From: Candidatus Brocadiaceae bacterium S225
GTDB taxonomy: Bacteria > Planctomycetota > Brocadiia > Brocadiales > Scalinduaceae
NCBI GenBank assembly: GCA_007859995.1
Contig: SMSL01000014.1
Coordinates: 19,484-83,483, forward strand
Length of the DNA: 64,000 nucleotides
Reading direction: 5' to 3'
In this document: positions 8,625 through 18,449 of the stretch, piece after piece
How positions within the stretch are numbered: the first letter of the stretch is position 1
Layout: each line of letters opens with the position of its first letter
The notes under the pieces: model-generated
What the model was told of the DNA's origin: nothing
Database searches by the model: none
What the model saw: the letters and a program-made list of their open reading frames with translations, nothing else
Translations under genes and position numbers: made by a program

Positions 8625-9944
8625 ATGCGTCCTAAATCTCATATTGTTTATGAAAATAAAACGATTTTTATTTATTTTTTAGCGATATCCGGAATATTGC
8701 ACCTGATTTTCATCTTTTCAACTTCCAACTTCAGCCATTTGTTAAAATCGGAACTTAATTTTAGCGATTATGGAACTAAGGAAAGCAACTATGTTATTGA
8801 AATAGATCTTGAGCCGGATGAACAGAAAGAAGAAAATACTGAAGAAAAGGAAAGAATTGCATCTGAAGGCCAGGAAGAGAAGAGGCAGCTTTTTGTTGAT
8901 ACATCCGGAAGGACTGTAGACGAGGAAACTCAGACAGAGACTAATAAAATTGGGGAAAAGGGATCTGTCGCGAGAGACATGTATTCGGGTGAAAATAATA
9001 TCAATGATAAACCTCGGCTAGAGAGTGAAAGTGATTTTCCCGGAGAAGCTCCAGCTGAATTTGCATCAACGGCGCCTCAGGAATTAGGCATGCCAATGAA
9101 TGTTAGTCCTGGTGAGCCTGTTAAGGATGAATCTGAAGAGGCTGTTGAGGAGTCTGTTAAAGAAGAAGTTGCAGCCGTTTTGATTGAGATCGACAAAAGC
9201 GAAGAGCTGCCTGTACGTGAAGAAGTTGAGAAATCCGAGGAGGCAAAGGAAGAAGCGGTTGTCAAGGATGTAAAACCGGTAGAAAGTGTTGAAGAGATAG
9301 TTTCTGTGGAAATGGGATCGGACATAGTTGTTCTGACGTCTGAATCAAAAGAAAGTGATGATACAGCTGCTGCTGCTGCTGCTGATGATGATGATGTAGT
9401 AGATGAAAAAGTCGGAAAAACTACTGAACCGGTAGAAGAATATACAGAAACAGCATCTCTTTCTAAAGCATTGATTAAAGAAGTTGTTGAAGGCAGGAGA
9501 GAGAGTGTTGCAAATAAACAGCAAAACAAAAATAAGACTTCTGAGTATCAGGTAACTAACGTTCCATCAGGTGACGATGCTCCCTTTTTTGAAGATAATA
9601 TTTCAAACGCACCACTGAAGGGCACAGAATCGTTTAATGTAAAAAAACATGAATATGCGCCGTATTACAAACACATAAAAGATAAAATAAGATTGTACTG
9701 GTTGTTGCAGTATGGTACAGATGCATCTATTAATCAGGTAACCAAAGACTACAAACCCATAGTCGTTACTTTTAAGGTGTTTCCTTCCGGGGAAATAAAG
9801 AATGTTGAAATTACTGATACAGCGGGTAATGAACTATTGGCTTCTAAGATTAGAGTATCAATTAAGAATACGACTTTAAATAAATTTCCGGATTACATTA
9901 ACGAAAATCATATAGATGTTAAATTTAGTTACTTTTTCTTTTAA
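8625..9944 (+). CDS. TonB-like energy transducer with long acidic linker
   Basis: A 439-residue protein with one N-terminal membrane segment (about 10-31) and a long linker rich in Glu, Asp, Lys and Val (about 60-330) instead of the Pro-Lys repeats of classical TonB. A C-terminal folded domain (about 345-439) contains YYKHIKDKIRLYW and VTFKVFPSGEIKNVEI, typical of TonB/TolA C-terminal domains. It precedes exbB and exbD with only 15 bases to exbB, so an inner-membrane-energised transport or envelope complex is very likely. A hexa-alanine/tetra-aspartate run sits in the linker. TolA is the alternative, but no tolB or pal is nearby. Confidence 0.75.
   Translation: MRPKSHIVYENKTIFIYFLAISGILHLIFIFSTSNFSHLLKSELNFSDYGTKESNYVIEIDLEPDEQKEENTEEKERIASEGQEEKRQLFVDTSGRTVDEETQTETNKIGEKGSVARDMYSGENNINDKPRLESESDFPGEAPAEFASTAPQELGMPMNVSPGEPVKDESEEAVEESVKEEVAAVLIEIDKSEELPVREEVEKSEEAKEEAVVKDVKPVESVEEIVSVEMGSDIVVLTSESKESDDTAAAAAADDDDVVDEKVGKTTEPVEEYTETASLSKALIKEVVEGRRESVANKQQNKNKTSEYQVTNVPSGDDAPFFEDNISNAPLKGTESFNVKKHEYAPYYKHIKDKIRLYWLLQYGTDASINQVTKDYKPIVVTFKVFPSGEIKNVEITDTAGNELLASKIRVSIKNTTLNKFPDYINENHIDVKFSYFFF
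9366..9395 (+). repeat. trinucleotide microsatellite (GCT)6(GAT)4
   Basis: Six GCT units followed directly by four GAT units, in frame within the tonB-like gene, encoding six alanines and four aspartates in the acidic linker. Confidence 0.95.
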
Positions 9945-9959
9945 TAGGGAGGCATTATA

Positions 9960-10592
9960 ATGGAATGGTTAATGGGTGGTGGGCCTATAATGATACCCAT
10001 ATTAATTTGTTCTGTTATCGCGCTTGCCGTTGTCATGGAACGTATTGTAAGCCTTCGCAGAAGTTGTATTATGAGACCTGAATTGATCGAGGTAATTGAT
10101 GCGATCAGGGGTCCGGAGGATATTCAGGTAATATATAACAGATGTAATGTGATAAAGGGTCCGTTTTCCAATATCATCAAACGTGCTATTTCAAATGCTC
10201 ATTTGTCAAGGGAAGAAAAAGTATTAGACATCCAGGCAACGGGAAGGCAAGAGGCCAGAGTTTTAGAGAGAATGCTGGTCGTATTGGAAATTATTACCGC
10301 AATTACCCCGCTTCTCGGATTACTCGGAACCGTACTTGGAATGAGCCAGGTATTTGATGTGATTTCAGAAGTCGGATTGGGACAGACAAAGGCATTTTCC
10401 GGTGGTATAGCACAGGCCCTTAGGACCACTATAGTTGGACTGGGTGTGGCAATACCGTCTTTAATCGCATACAGTAGTTTTGATAGGAAAGTGGATAACC
10501 TGATACTGGAGATGGAAAAATATTCAATGTTGCTCTTGAATAAAATATACTCTGTGGAGAAAGATGAGGAAGCTATAAGCTCCAGAGATTAA
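9960..10592 (+). CDS. exbB: ExbB/TolQ/MotA-family proton channel protein
   Basis: A 210-residue protein with an N-terminal membrane helix (IMIPILICSVIALAVVMERI) and two further helices. The region ITAITPLLGLLGTVLGM near residues 112-128 and the helix with RTTIVGLGVAIPS near 155 are the conserved pore segments of the MotA/TolQ/ExbB family. With ExbD it forms the proton-driven motor that energises TonB. It lies between the TonB-like gene and exbD with very short spacing. A GGGAGG at 9946-9951 gives a good ribosome binding site. Confidence 0.9.
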   Translation: MEWLMGGGPIMIPILICSVIALAVVMERIVSLRRSCIMRPELIEVIDAIRGPEDIQVIYNRCNVIKGPFSNIIKRAISNAHLSREEKVLDIQATGRQEARVLERMLVVLEIITAITPLLGLLGTVLGMSQVFDVISEVGLGQTKAFSGGIAQALRTTIVGLGVAIPSLIAYSSFDRKVDNLILEMEKYSMLLLNKIYSVEKDEEAISSRD

Positions 10593-10597
10593 TAGCC

Positions 10598-10999
10598 ATG
10601 CAATTTCGTGTAAAAAGATATATAAAACCGATAATAAATATTGCTTCATTAGTAGATGTTCTCTTTCTGCTTTTAATATTTTTTATGGTAACATCCGCAT
10701 TTGTAGAACAGCCGAACATTAAATTAGAGTTGCCTTCAACCAGACATTCCGAGGTGAGTAAGGTAGAGAGAACGGTATTAACCATCTCTCGTGACGGGCA
10801 ATTATTTCTAAGAGATAAACCTGTTGACAAGCAAAACCTTGAAAAAGAACTCAGAAGATTAATGTTGGACACGGGAGATGATGTTCTGGTTTTGAAGGCT
10901 GATAAAATGGTGCCTTACGGGGATGTAGTCGATATTATGGATTATGCTAAGGGGGCAGGTTTTAAAAAGGTAGTTGCTCCAACTATTATGGCAGAATAA
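10598..10999 (+). CDS. exbD: ExbD/TolR-family protein
   Basis: A 133-residue protein with a single N-terminal membrane helix containing the conserved acidic residue (ASLVDVLFLLLIFFMV, Asp near residue 20). A periplasmic domain follows, ending in VPYGDVVDIMDYAKGAGFKKV. These are hallmarks of ExbD/TolR, the proton-carrying partner of ExbB. It starts five bases after exbB and closes the tonB-exbB-exbD set. Confidence 0.9.
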   Translation: MQFRVKRYIKPIINIASLVDVLFLLLIFFMVTSAFVEQPNIKLELPSTRHSEVSKVERTVLTISRDGQLFLRDKPVDKQNLEKELRRLMLDTGDDVLVLKADKMVPYGDVVDIMDYAKGAGFKKVVAPTIMAE

Positions 11000-11071
11000 T
11001 GGCAATATGACGAATTTAACTAAGTATGCGTAGTTCGGGTTCAAGAGAAAACATGAAAGGAGTATAGGGTT

Positions 11072-11860
11072 TTGTTGAGTAGTAATTTTAAGGATTTAAT
11101 AGAAATAATGGAAACGCTCAGAAGTAAAGACGGATGTCCCTGGGATAAAGAGCAGACGCATGAATCCCTGAAATCCTGCTTGATAGAAGAGGTTTATGAG
11201 ATTGTTGATGCAGTAGATTCAAAAGATTCTGAAGGGTTAAAGGAAGAACTCGCAGATCTGTTTTTTTTGATAATATTTTATTGTAAAATAGCTGATGACA
11301 GTAATAACTTCAATATCAATAATGTGCTGGAGGCTTGTTTAGAAAAGATGACCAGACGGCATCCTCATGTCTTTGGTGATAAGTCAGCTAAAGATGCAAG
11401 TGAGGCATTAAATCAATGGAATGAAATTAAGAAGAAAGAAAAAGAAACAAAGCAAAGTGGTAAAAACGGTAATAAATCAATAGTGGATAATGTTCCAAAT
11501 CATATGCCTGCGTTACAAAAAGCACAAAAAGTTCAAAAGAAGGTTGCGCGCGTTGGCTTTGATTGGGAAGTAATAGAGGATGTAATTGCAAAGGTTCATG
11601 AGGAGTTAGAGGAAGTCAAGGAGGCGATTAACAATAAAAAGAAAGGGCCGATAGCCGAAGAGATAGGTGATTTGCTGTTTGCAGTGGTAAACCTTTCGAG
11701 ATTTCTCAAGTTAGATTCGGAAGATTTATTACGGAAAAGCATCTCTAAGTTTACCGGCAGGTTTCAGAAAGTAGAGATGCGGGTTGCTGCTTTGGGGAAA
11801 ACAATAGAAGAATGTTCTTTGCGCGAGTTGGATGGTATTTGGAATGAAATTAAGAGTTGA
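11072..11860 (+). CDS. mazG: nucleoside triphosphate pyrophosphohydrolase MazG
   Basis: A 262-residue protein, the normal length for MazG. It holds two MazG modules: the first has KDGCPWDKEQTHESLK, EEVYE and a second E-x-x-D helix near residue 58. The second (near 165-215) repeats the pattern with HEELEEVKEAI and EEIGDLLFAVVN. MazG hydrolyses non-canonical or excess NTPs to NMP and pyrophosphate in the cytoplasm. The start is TTG after an AAAGGAG; a second TTG follows immediately, so the exact start is uncertain by one codon. Promoter signals are not obvious. Confidence 0.92.
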   Translation: MLSSNFKDLIEIMETLRSKDGCPWDKEQTHESLKSCLIEEVYEIVDAVDSKDSEGLKEELADLFFLIIFYCKIADDSNNFNINNVLEACLEKMTRRHPHVFGDKSAKDASEALNQWNEIKKKEKETKQSGKNGNKSIVDNVPNHMPALQKAQKVQKKVARVGFDWEVIEDVIAKVHEELEEVKEAINNKKKGPIAEEIGDLLFAVVNLSRFLKLDSEDLLRKSISKFTGRFQKVEMRVAALGKTIEECSLRELDGIWNEIKS

Positions 11861-12744
11861 GTTTTACTTATGAAAATCAATATCTCTGACCCATCGGATA
11901 CTGAGCCAGATAATATGGATTCCTTTTGAGAAATTTCCATTTGGAATCGTGAAAAAGAGAGTATTAAGCCATAGTTATGAAATGATATCAATTCCTTCAT
12001 ATTGCCTTTGTTTTGATAAGTGAGAAGCAGGTTTTGTCAGTCTTGTTCGTATAATTTTATTGACTTTATGGGTGAGACTGCAATATAATCCGCTTCCATG
12101 CGGGCATTTGCTTTTCCGTCTGCAAGTGAGTTATGGCTGGGGCGCTACAGAAAAGGTTATTTTGCCTGAGTGTCGTAAGTCAGAGTACTCTATGCCATAA
12201 GCGGTTTATATGTTCCCAATAGGCAGATTTACGCCAGAAATCAGAGGTTTAATAGACACCGGCAGAGATCAATTAATTTAAGTAAGCAGTTGTGTAAATT
12301 GGTGTTATGGTTGATGCACATTATTATTTTAAATTTTGGTATAACCGTTGCGGTAGCTTGTATCTTGTATTTTTATATGTTTAGATTTTATTTGGTTGTT
12401 TAAGGTTGTTAGAGACTTTATTTTACATACGTTTGTAACCAAATATGCAAATTCTTAAACTGGCTACACATCAAAGAGAAGTGTTCCTTCCACACAGTAT
12501 TGTCTTTAATTCTCGTTGCGTTAAGAAGAGATTACATGTTTTCGAGGCGTTTTGCTTTAATAAAAAGTATTTTAATACATAGGAATTTCAATGTTTGTCA
12601 CGCTTCAACTCCGTTCAGTGTGATGTAATTCCCAGTCTGACTGACAGACGGGAGGGCGGAGTCGTGAAGACTAAATTGTTTATCTTTTACTTTATTACAT
12701 CTAAATATAATGGGTAATTGGAAATAGAAAGGGGGGAGAAGTAT
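11861..12744. other. 884-base gap without a convincing gene
   Basis: No long frame is supported. A 29-codon hydrophobic frame at 12314-12403 (+) could be a small membrane peptide but has no ribosome binding site. A weak hairpin with GTCTG/CAGAC arms lies near 12630-12650, shortly before the amt gene. The region presumably carries the amt promoter; I could not recognise a clear sigma-54 site. Confidence 0.5.
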
Positions 12745-14130
12745 ATGCGTTTTAAACAGAACAATGTGATATGGTTTCTGTTGATTTTGGTTGCTGCTGT
12801 TTTCCTGATGTGCGGTGTTTCGAATGCGGCAGACCCGACAGGTGATAAGACTTTTGCATTGGACATTAGGGGTATAAGTATGTCCAACAACTTTACATGG
12901 ATTCTTATTTGTGGTTTTGTGATATGGTTCATGCAGTTAGGTTTTACATTACTAGGTGGTTTATTGCCGGCCAAGAATGCACTGAGTTACATGACTCACT
13001 GCTTTATTGCCACAACACTTGGTGTTATCATCTATTGGTTTGTTGGCTTTGGAATAATGTTTGGTGGTTTTGACTTTCTGGGGCAACATATGGGAAAAGG
13101 TAATCAATTTATGGGCCTGAGTGGTTTTATGCTACTAGGTGAAGCGTATGACGTTAGGACCATATTATTGTTTATATTCCAGGCGTGTGTAGCAACATTT
13201 ATCGGTAGTATTATTGCGGGTGCGATCGCGGAAAGAATGAAGCTTTGCTCCTATATTCTTATGTTATTCTTCGTATATATCTTCGTATATCCGGTCTATG
13301 GACATTGGGTATGGGGAGAAGGATGGTTGTGGGAGTTGCCATACGGTGCAGGTATGAGAGACTTCGCAGGATCTGGGGTTGTTCATGCAATTGGTGGAAC
13401 TATAGGATTTGTTGGTGCCGCTTTCCTGGGCCCGAGGGCTGGCAGGTATAATGAGGATGGATCGTTAAACTCAATACCAGGCCATAATGTAGGATATATG
13501 ATTCTTGGTACCATAGTACTTGCGTTTGGCTGGTTGTTTTATGATGCAGGGAGCACATTGGCTGCAGGCGATTTGAGAATGTCTGTAGTAGCAGCTAATA
13601 CCGCCCTTGCCGGGTCAATAGGAGCTGTTACGGTACTGTTCCTAACCTACCTGCTGTCAGGTCACACCGATGTTGGTGAGGCGTGTAATGGTGCACTGGC
13701 CGGGTTCGTAGCTATTTCGGCAGGATGCGCTTATGTTGCACCTTGGGCTGCGGTTGTGATAGGGTGTACGGGCGCCATACTCTACTTAATTTCATTCTGG
13801 ATTATTGGTAATAAATTCAGAGTTGATGATCCACTTGGTGCATGTTCAGTTCATGGCGCTAACGGGTTCTGGGGATTAATTGCCCTGGGTATCTTTGCGG
13901 ATGGTTCATATGGTGGTGTTTATGGAGTGATAACCGGCCATTATGGACAGTTGTTATCACAGGCTATCGGAGCTGGAACTGCCTTAGCTTTTGCCGGTAT
14001 AATGGCTTTTATATTATTCAAGCTGATTGGTGGCAAAAACAGCAAATCAAAGATGAGAGTGTCTGAAGACGTTGAAAAAGATGGTCTAGACGTACATATT
14101 CATGGTACAGCATGTTACCCTGAACAATAG
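12745..14130 (+). CDS. amt: Amt-type ammonium transporter with altered gate residues
   Basis: A 461-residue Amt protein. ATG 12745 is preferred over an upstream TTG at 12718 because GGGGGGAG sits directly before it. It has a signal-like N-terminus and about 11 membrane segments. The pore histidine pair is intact (His204 in DFAGSGVVH and the His of SVHGANGFWG). Compared with E. coli AmtB as I remember it, the outer gate Phe107 is Val139, Phe215 is Tyr256 and Asn216 is Asp257 (FYDAGS instead of FNAGS). The C-terminus keeps the conserved amphipathic tail with LDVHIHG. It may conduct differently or act as a sensor; ammonium transport remains the default. It stands alone and ends at a terminator. 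Confidence 0.88.
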   Translation: MRFKQNNVIWFLLILVAAVFLMCGVSNAADPTGDKTFALDIRGISMSNNFTWILICGFVIWFMQLGFTLLGGLLPAKNALSYMTHCFIATTLGVIIYWFVGFGIMFGGFDFLGQHMGKGNQFMGLSGFMLLGEAYDVRTILLFIFQACVATFIGSIIAGAIAERMKLCSYILMLFFVYIFVYPVYGHWVWGEGWLWELPYGAGMRDFAGSGVVHAIGGTIGFVGAAFLGPRAGRYNEDGSLNSIPGHNVGYMILGTIVLAFGWLFYDAGSTLAAGDLRMSVVAANTALAGSIGAVTVLFLTYLLSGHTDVGEACNGALAGFVAISAGCAYVAPWAAVVIGCTGAILYLISFWIIGNKFRVDDPLGACSVHGANGFWGLIALGIFADGSYGGVYGVITGHYGQLLSQAIGAGTALAFAGIMAFILFKLIGGKNSKSKMRVSEDVEKDGLDVHIHGTACYPEQ

Positions 14131-14152
14131 ATGATGTGTTAAATCCTTACAG

Positions 14153-14190
14153 ATAGCCACTCGCTCTACATAAGGCGGGTGGCTATTATT
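14153..14190 (+). terminator. Rho-independent terminator after amt
   Basis: Arms 14153-14164 (ATAGCCACTCGC) and 14175-14186 (GCGGGTGGCTAT) pair over 12 bases with one G-U pair around a 10-base loop. A short T/A tract follows. Confidence 0.75.
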
Positions 14191-14218
14191 ACCGTTTTCA
14201 TAATTAGAAGTAGTTAAT

Positions 14219-14790
14219 CATCCAATGCACTGTATACAGACTGAAGCCAGTCGGCACCGTGCTCAGATAATAAAATGCCCTTTGATATTGATATAGAAAA
14301 CGTCTATGTTCCAATACTCATGAGGTTTCAGAGACTGGATGAAGCCCGTACTTTTTTTAAACGGCTTCCTTTCTCATTTTTGCCAGCTCACGGTACACAC
14401 CTGACGAACTAACCGCCACGATATCTTCATCAAGCATTATAAATATCAATCGCCGATAACCATCCTGGCAATGCGATTGATAATAATCCAGAATGGCCTC
14501 CTTTTCACATTCATCAAGCCGGTTATCCCGAGGAACACAACTGTTATGTTCATTAACCTTGCCTGGGCGTTCTCTCATTGATAGAATTTTGGACGCCTGA
14601 TTCCGATCCATCTGATCTGCGATCATATAAGTTTATATCGACCAGATATCGACAAAATAAACCACTTTGTCCGGAATGTCATGGGTAAGCCGGATTTCAT
14701 TCAGCTTTCCCTGAGACTTTTTTTAAGGCAATATGTTCCTCCATCAACTCTCAGAGAACCTCGTTCTTACGTTGCAGCTTATCCTCTAAT
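14219..14790 (-). pseudogene. decayed insertion-sequence transposase (rve/DDE integrase type)
   Basis: On the minus strand, fragments appear in order: a coiled segment KLQRKNEVL and ELMEEHIALKK, then KVNEHNSCVPRDNRLDEC and DGYRRLIFIMLDEDIVAVS (open frame 14357-14626). After further frameshifts come HEYWNID and FYYLSTVPTGFS followed by YTVHWM. This order matches IS3-like transposases, in which the W-H-I-D-x-S-Y-I and F-Y-Y-L-C-S segments flank the first catalytic Asp. Several stops and shifts break it, so it is inactive. I found no clear terminal inverted repeats. The rest of the gap up to 15241 is AT-rich and shows nothing more. Confidence 0.65.
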
Positions 14791-15241
14791 TATGCCATCT
14801 TCATTGACATCGGTCAGATAAACAGTGCTGTATAAATCGCGAATTGGATCTCACCATATAAAGTTTTAATTCTTGTATGGTTATTGCTATGTCGAAACAA
14901 AACAATTAACATGATAAATTTGGTTGTGGTTTATCTTGATTTCTACTGCCAGTTGTAAGTGTAGTTATAGCTTGGTAATAGGTATGGCCAGTTTGCCACT
15001 GGCATATTTAAGCCATAAATTTGCGGTTCTAACACTGGATTAAATCAAGCAATATAACTTGTAAGTTCCTGTAGTTATGAAGTTTATGATTTGTTCCATT
15101 TGGTTTTGTTCTTATTGGTATATATATTGCTATATCCTATATTTTAACGTTATACATTGTTGATTGTATTTTTTAAATACCTTATTTTGTTAATTTGTTT
15201 TTAAACATCTCATTGTACGAACTAATAATACAGGTAATTAA

Positions 15242-15616
15242 ATGGAAACATATTCATACATAAAATTACTGTCGATATTAAACCCTTCGGAAGTCAATGG
15301 CGATTTGTTCATAAAAGGGTACAATATTTTGCTGCTGAGTGATGATACCAGGGCTGCCAGAGATTTTTATTTGCTTTTGATGGTATATGTTAATTATTTT
15401 TGTGTTCCGATATTATTTTTTGCTTTAAAGGGATTATCTGGATTTGGACAGAGTGTGTTATCTAAATATAGTGAAAGATCTAAATTTGTTCATTTAACAA
15501 TTACTTTCTTTGTTGAGGATAAAAAATATATTTCTATGCTGCCTTTTTTATGGAAAAAGCATGTAGAATGCAATCTTTTATTAAAAAATACATATTGTAA
15601 AACCGTGTTGCTATAA
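15242..15616 (+). CDS. hypothetical ORF ending in a terminator
   Basis: A 124-codon frame in a very AT-rich region. The product has one strongly hydrophobic segment (about residues 42-62) and no motif I recognise. The ribosome binding site is weak. The left arm of a strong Rho-independent terminator covers its last codons and stop, so something is transcribed here. It could be a small membrane protein or a non-coding transcript upstream of glnK. Coding status is doubtful. Confidence 0.3.
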   Translation: METYSYIKLLSILNPSEVNGDLFIKGYNILLLSDDTRAARDFYLLLMVYVNYFCVPILFFALKGLSGFGQSVLSKYSERSKFVHLTITFFVEDKKYISMLPFLWKKHVECNLLLKNTYCKTVLL

Positions 15617-15643
15617 ATTGGCTGTGGCAACACGGTTTTTTTT
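15601..15643 (+). terminator. Rho-independent terminator upstream of glnK
   Basis: Arms 15601-15611 (AACCGTGTTGC) and 15627-15637 (GCAACACGGTT) are perfect complements, followed by a run of T. It ends a transcript coming from 15242 or attenuates reading into glnK. Confidence 0.9.
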
Positions 15644-15873
15644 GTTGAATTTTGTATATGGAAGAATGGCTTAGTGATTATTTATTACCTGACGTAAAGT
15701 AATAATCTCTTAATTTTTTGTGCTCGACAGAGTCTCCAACCTCTGGACTTTTTATTTGGGCAGGTTTCAAGTATTTAGAGAAGAGGTAAGCCTTGTTAGC
15801 TGTAAGAAGGAGGGAGCTTTAAATCGGTTATTTATATTAATTATAATTTTTTTATTATTTAGTGCTTTAATAG

Positions 15874-16224
<351 letters not shown>

Positions 16225-16325
16225 TAATATATATTTCACACGTATTTATTATTGAAGATGCGAAAGAATTGTTGACGTATTTAGTTTAAACCTAAAATAT
16301 TTGTTAGCAAAAGGAGGTTACGCGA

Positions 16326-17657
16326 ATGAGAAAATTTAGTAATATTTCTGTTTTGATGTTGGTCTTTTTGTTAGTGGCATCCCAAACGGGATGGGCAGAT
16401 GAAGCCACTCTTGATACAGGTGACAATGCCTGGATACTTACCTGTTCCGCCCTGGTGCTTCTCATGACACCCGGTCTGGCATTCTTTTATGGTGGTATGT
16501 GTTCCGTCAAAAACTTAAATAACATGATTATGATGGTGTTTTTGTGTATGGCCATAGTTAGTGTTCAGTGGGTATTCTGGGGATATTCCCTTTCATTTGG
16601 TGCAGATCATGGAAGTTTTATCGGAGGTTTGGGAATGGCAGGTTTACATGGTATAACGCCTGATTCGCTCTCAGGTACATTGTCTGAGTATACGTTTGTC
16701 GCGTTCCAGGCGACGTTTGCCATAATTACGGTAGGCCTGATAATGGGAGCCGTTGAAGGGCGCATGAAGTTTAGCGCATGCATGTTGTTTATTCCACTTT
16801 GGGCGACTGCCTGTTATGATCCGGTTTGTCATTGGGTATGGGGTGGCGGCTGGGCTGGTAGTATGGGAATACTTGATTTTGCCGGCGGAACAGTTGTTCA
16901 CATAAACTCTGCTGCTGCTGCGCTTGCTCTCTGTTTAATGATTGGTAAGCGTAAAAATGCAAATATCAGACCTCCAGCAAATGTTCCAATGATTGCGCTT
17001 GGTGCTGGTTTGCTTTGGTTTGGTTGGTTTGGATTTAATGCCGGTAGTGAGTTGGCTGCTGATGGCAGATCTGCATTTGCATGGGTTATAACAAATACCT
17101 CCGCTGCTTCTGCCGCATTCACGTGGATCGTATGCGAATGGATTCATCGTGGAAAACCAACTCTTCTTGGTATGGCTTCCGGTATAGTTGCAGGTTTGGT
17201 TTGTATAACGCCAGCGGCCGGATTTGTTGGGCCAATTGGTGCAGTTCAGATGGGAATTATGGCTGGTGTAGGCTGCTACTTTGCATGTGTAAAAATGAAA
17301 GCAGCTTTTGGTTATGATGATGCATTAGATGTTGTTGGAGTACACGGAGTCGGTGGGACTATTGGAGCATTTGCCACTGGGCTTTACTGTACAAAGTTTG
17401 TTATGGGCCCTGACGGTGTTGATGGTTTGTTCATCGGATGGAATGCTGCAGGTTTTCATCAATTGGGATTGCAAGTTGTCGGGTTTACGGTAACATGGTT
17501 TTACGCATTTGTTGTTACCATAATAATATGCCTTATAGTTAAATACACAACTGGGTTAAGGACAACTGAAGAAACTGAGGATAAGGGTCTGGATCTGGCG
17601 CTGCATGCCGAAGCTGCTTACCACTTAGAAACAGAATCAACAAGTACCTTGAAATAA
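16326..17657 (+). CDS. amtB: ammonium transporter AmtB
   Basis: A 443-residue AmtB with an N-terminal signal peptide (cleavage expected after WA-DE near residue 24) and 11 membrane segments. Gate and pore residues are canonical: FQATF (outer Phe pair), DFAGGTVVH, FGFNAGS and VHGVGG. The C-terminus has the regulatory tail with GLDLALHAE, which in AmtB transmits closure by GlnK. AAAGGAGG gives a good ribosome binding site. It forms an operon with glnK. Of the four transporters here it is the one closest to classical bacterial AmtB. Confidence 0.95.
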   Translation: MRKFSNISVLMLVFLLVASQTGWADEATLDTGDNAWILTCSALVLLMTPGLAFFYGGMCSVKNLNNMIMMVFLCMAIVSVQWVFWGYSLSFGADHGSFIGGLGMAGLHGITPDSLSGTLSEYTFVAFQATFAIITVGLIMGAVEGRMKFSACMLFIPLWATACYDPVCHWVWGGGWAGSMGILDFAGGTVVHINSAAAALALCLMIGKRKNANIRPPANVPMIALGAGLLWFGWFGFNAGSELAADGRSAFAWVITNTSAASAAFTWIVCEWIHRGKPTLLGMASGIVAGLVCITPAAGFVGPIGAVQMGIMAGVGCYFACVKMKAAFGYDDALDVVGVHGVGGTIGAFATGLYCTKFVMGPDGVDGLFIGWNAAGFHQLGLQVVGFTVTWFYAFVVTIIICLIVKYTTGLRTTEETEDKGLDLALHAEAAYHLETESTSTLK

Positions 17658-17745
17658 GCAGGTTTTTCTTAGAGTTGTGTTATAGATTAATCGTTGAGTC
17701 TGCCTTGAATTGATGAATATGGTAGGGGCAATGGGTTTTTGAGAG

Positions 17746-17780
17746 CGCTGGCTATTTTTATAATAGTCAGCGTTTTTTTT
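17746..17780 (+). terminator. Rho-independent terminator after amtB
   Basis: Arms 17746-17756 (CGCTGGCTATT) and 17762-17772 (AATAGTCAGCG) pair with one G-T wobble, followed by eight T at 17773-17780. The structure overlaps the 3' end of the convergent gene, whose last codons read through the T-run as lysines. Confidence 0.9.
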
Positions 17781-18246
17781 TGTCAGAAAGAAATCTAAAG
17801 CCTCTCAGGTTGTAATTGCATACTGGACATCTCCTAACAAAGAGATACATTGCAAAAAGAAATATCGCCCATAGCCCTGCGGTAAGTAAAGCAATTATAA
17901 TATCCGCAATGTCTAATTTATGTAGCCTCTTTGGAACTACTGATTTTTCACAGTATGGGCAGAATGTACTTTCAGGCTGCTTACTTTTTGACCAAAAATG
18001 TGCTGAATGCACTATCCTTTTTTTGTGTTTAGGAACTATACCAGTTGCGTTAAGTTTTGAGAGTTGAAACCATCTAAATTTGCTACGAATTGAATTGTAT
18101 CTTCTTGCTGTATAGAGCTCAATACGAAAACCGTGTGGGTTGCGATATTTTTGATATTTGCTTGTAAGAAAGTGCTCAGGGTCTTTAGCTAGATATTTGA
18201 TGTTATTAACGAACACATTGAATTTTTGAAGATTTATATTTGTCAT
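17767..18246 (-). CDS. hypothetical protein with split zinc ribbon around membrane segments
   Basis: A 159-residue protein I do not recognise. The N-terminal 90 residues are basic. The C-terminal part has CPYC near residue 96, a hydrophobic hairpin (about 114-134) and CPVC near 140, so two CxxC pairs flank one or two membrane helices and could form a zinc ribbon at the membrane face. The last residues (DKKKR) are encoded by the terminator of the convergent amtB gene. It lies between amtB and a kinase gene on the minus strand. No promoter or ribosome binding site is clear. Confidence 0.45.
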   Translation of the reverse strand: MTNINLQKFNVFVNNIKYLAKDPEHFLTSKYQKYRNPHGFRIELYTARRYNSIRSKFRWFQLSKLNATGIVPKHKKRIVHSAHFWSKSKQPESTFCPYCEKSVVPKRLHKLDIADIIIALLTAGLWAIFLFAMYLFVRRCPVCNYNLRGFRFLSDKKKR

Positions 18247-18449
18247 GCATTAAAGAGGTTATTAAGAGCGTATGCCTGATGTGCAAAGATACCAAAATCC
18301 AAAATTGTAACTTAATTGAAATTTAATATATATCGGGCTGGGGATATTCTGTGACAACGCAGAATATGTTGAGATATCCGGAATGTTACAACACATAATA
18401 CAGTTTTCACTCTTTCATATCGTACATTTTCACATTCTAAATAAGTATA

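Noticed and set aside
9077..9529. 150-codon Ser/Thr-rich minus-strand frame
   Set aside because: Antisense of the Glu-rich tonB linker; the composition is a simple consequence of the complementary codons.
12314..12403. 29-codon hydrophobic peptide
   Set aside because: Too short to separate from chance in AT-rich DNA, and no ribosome binding site.
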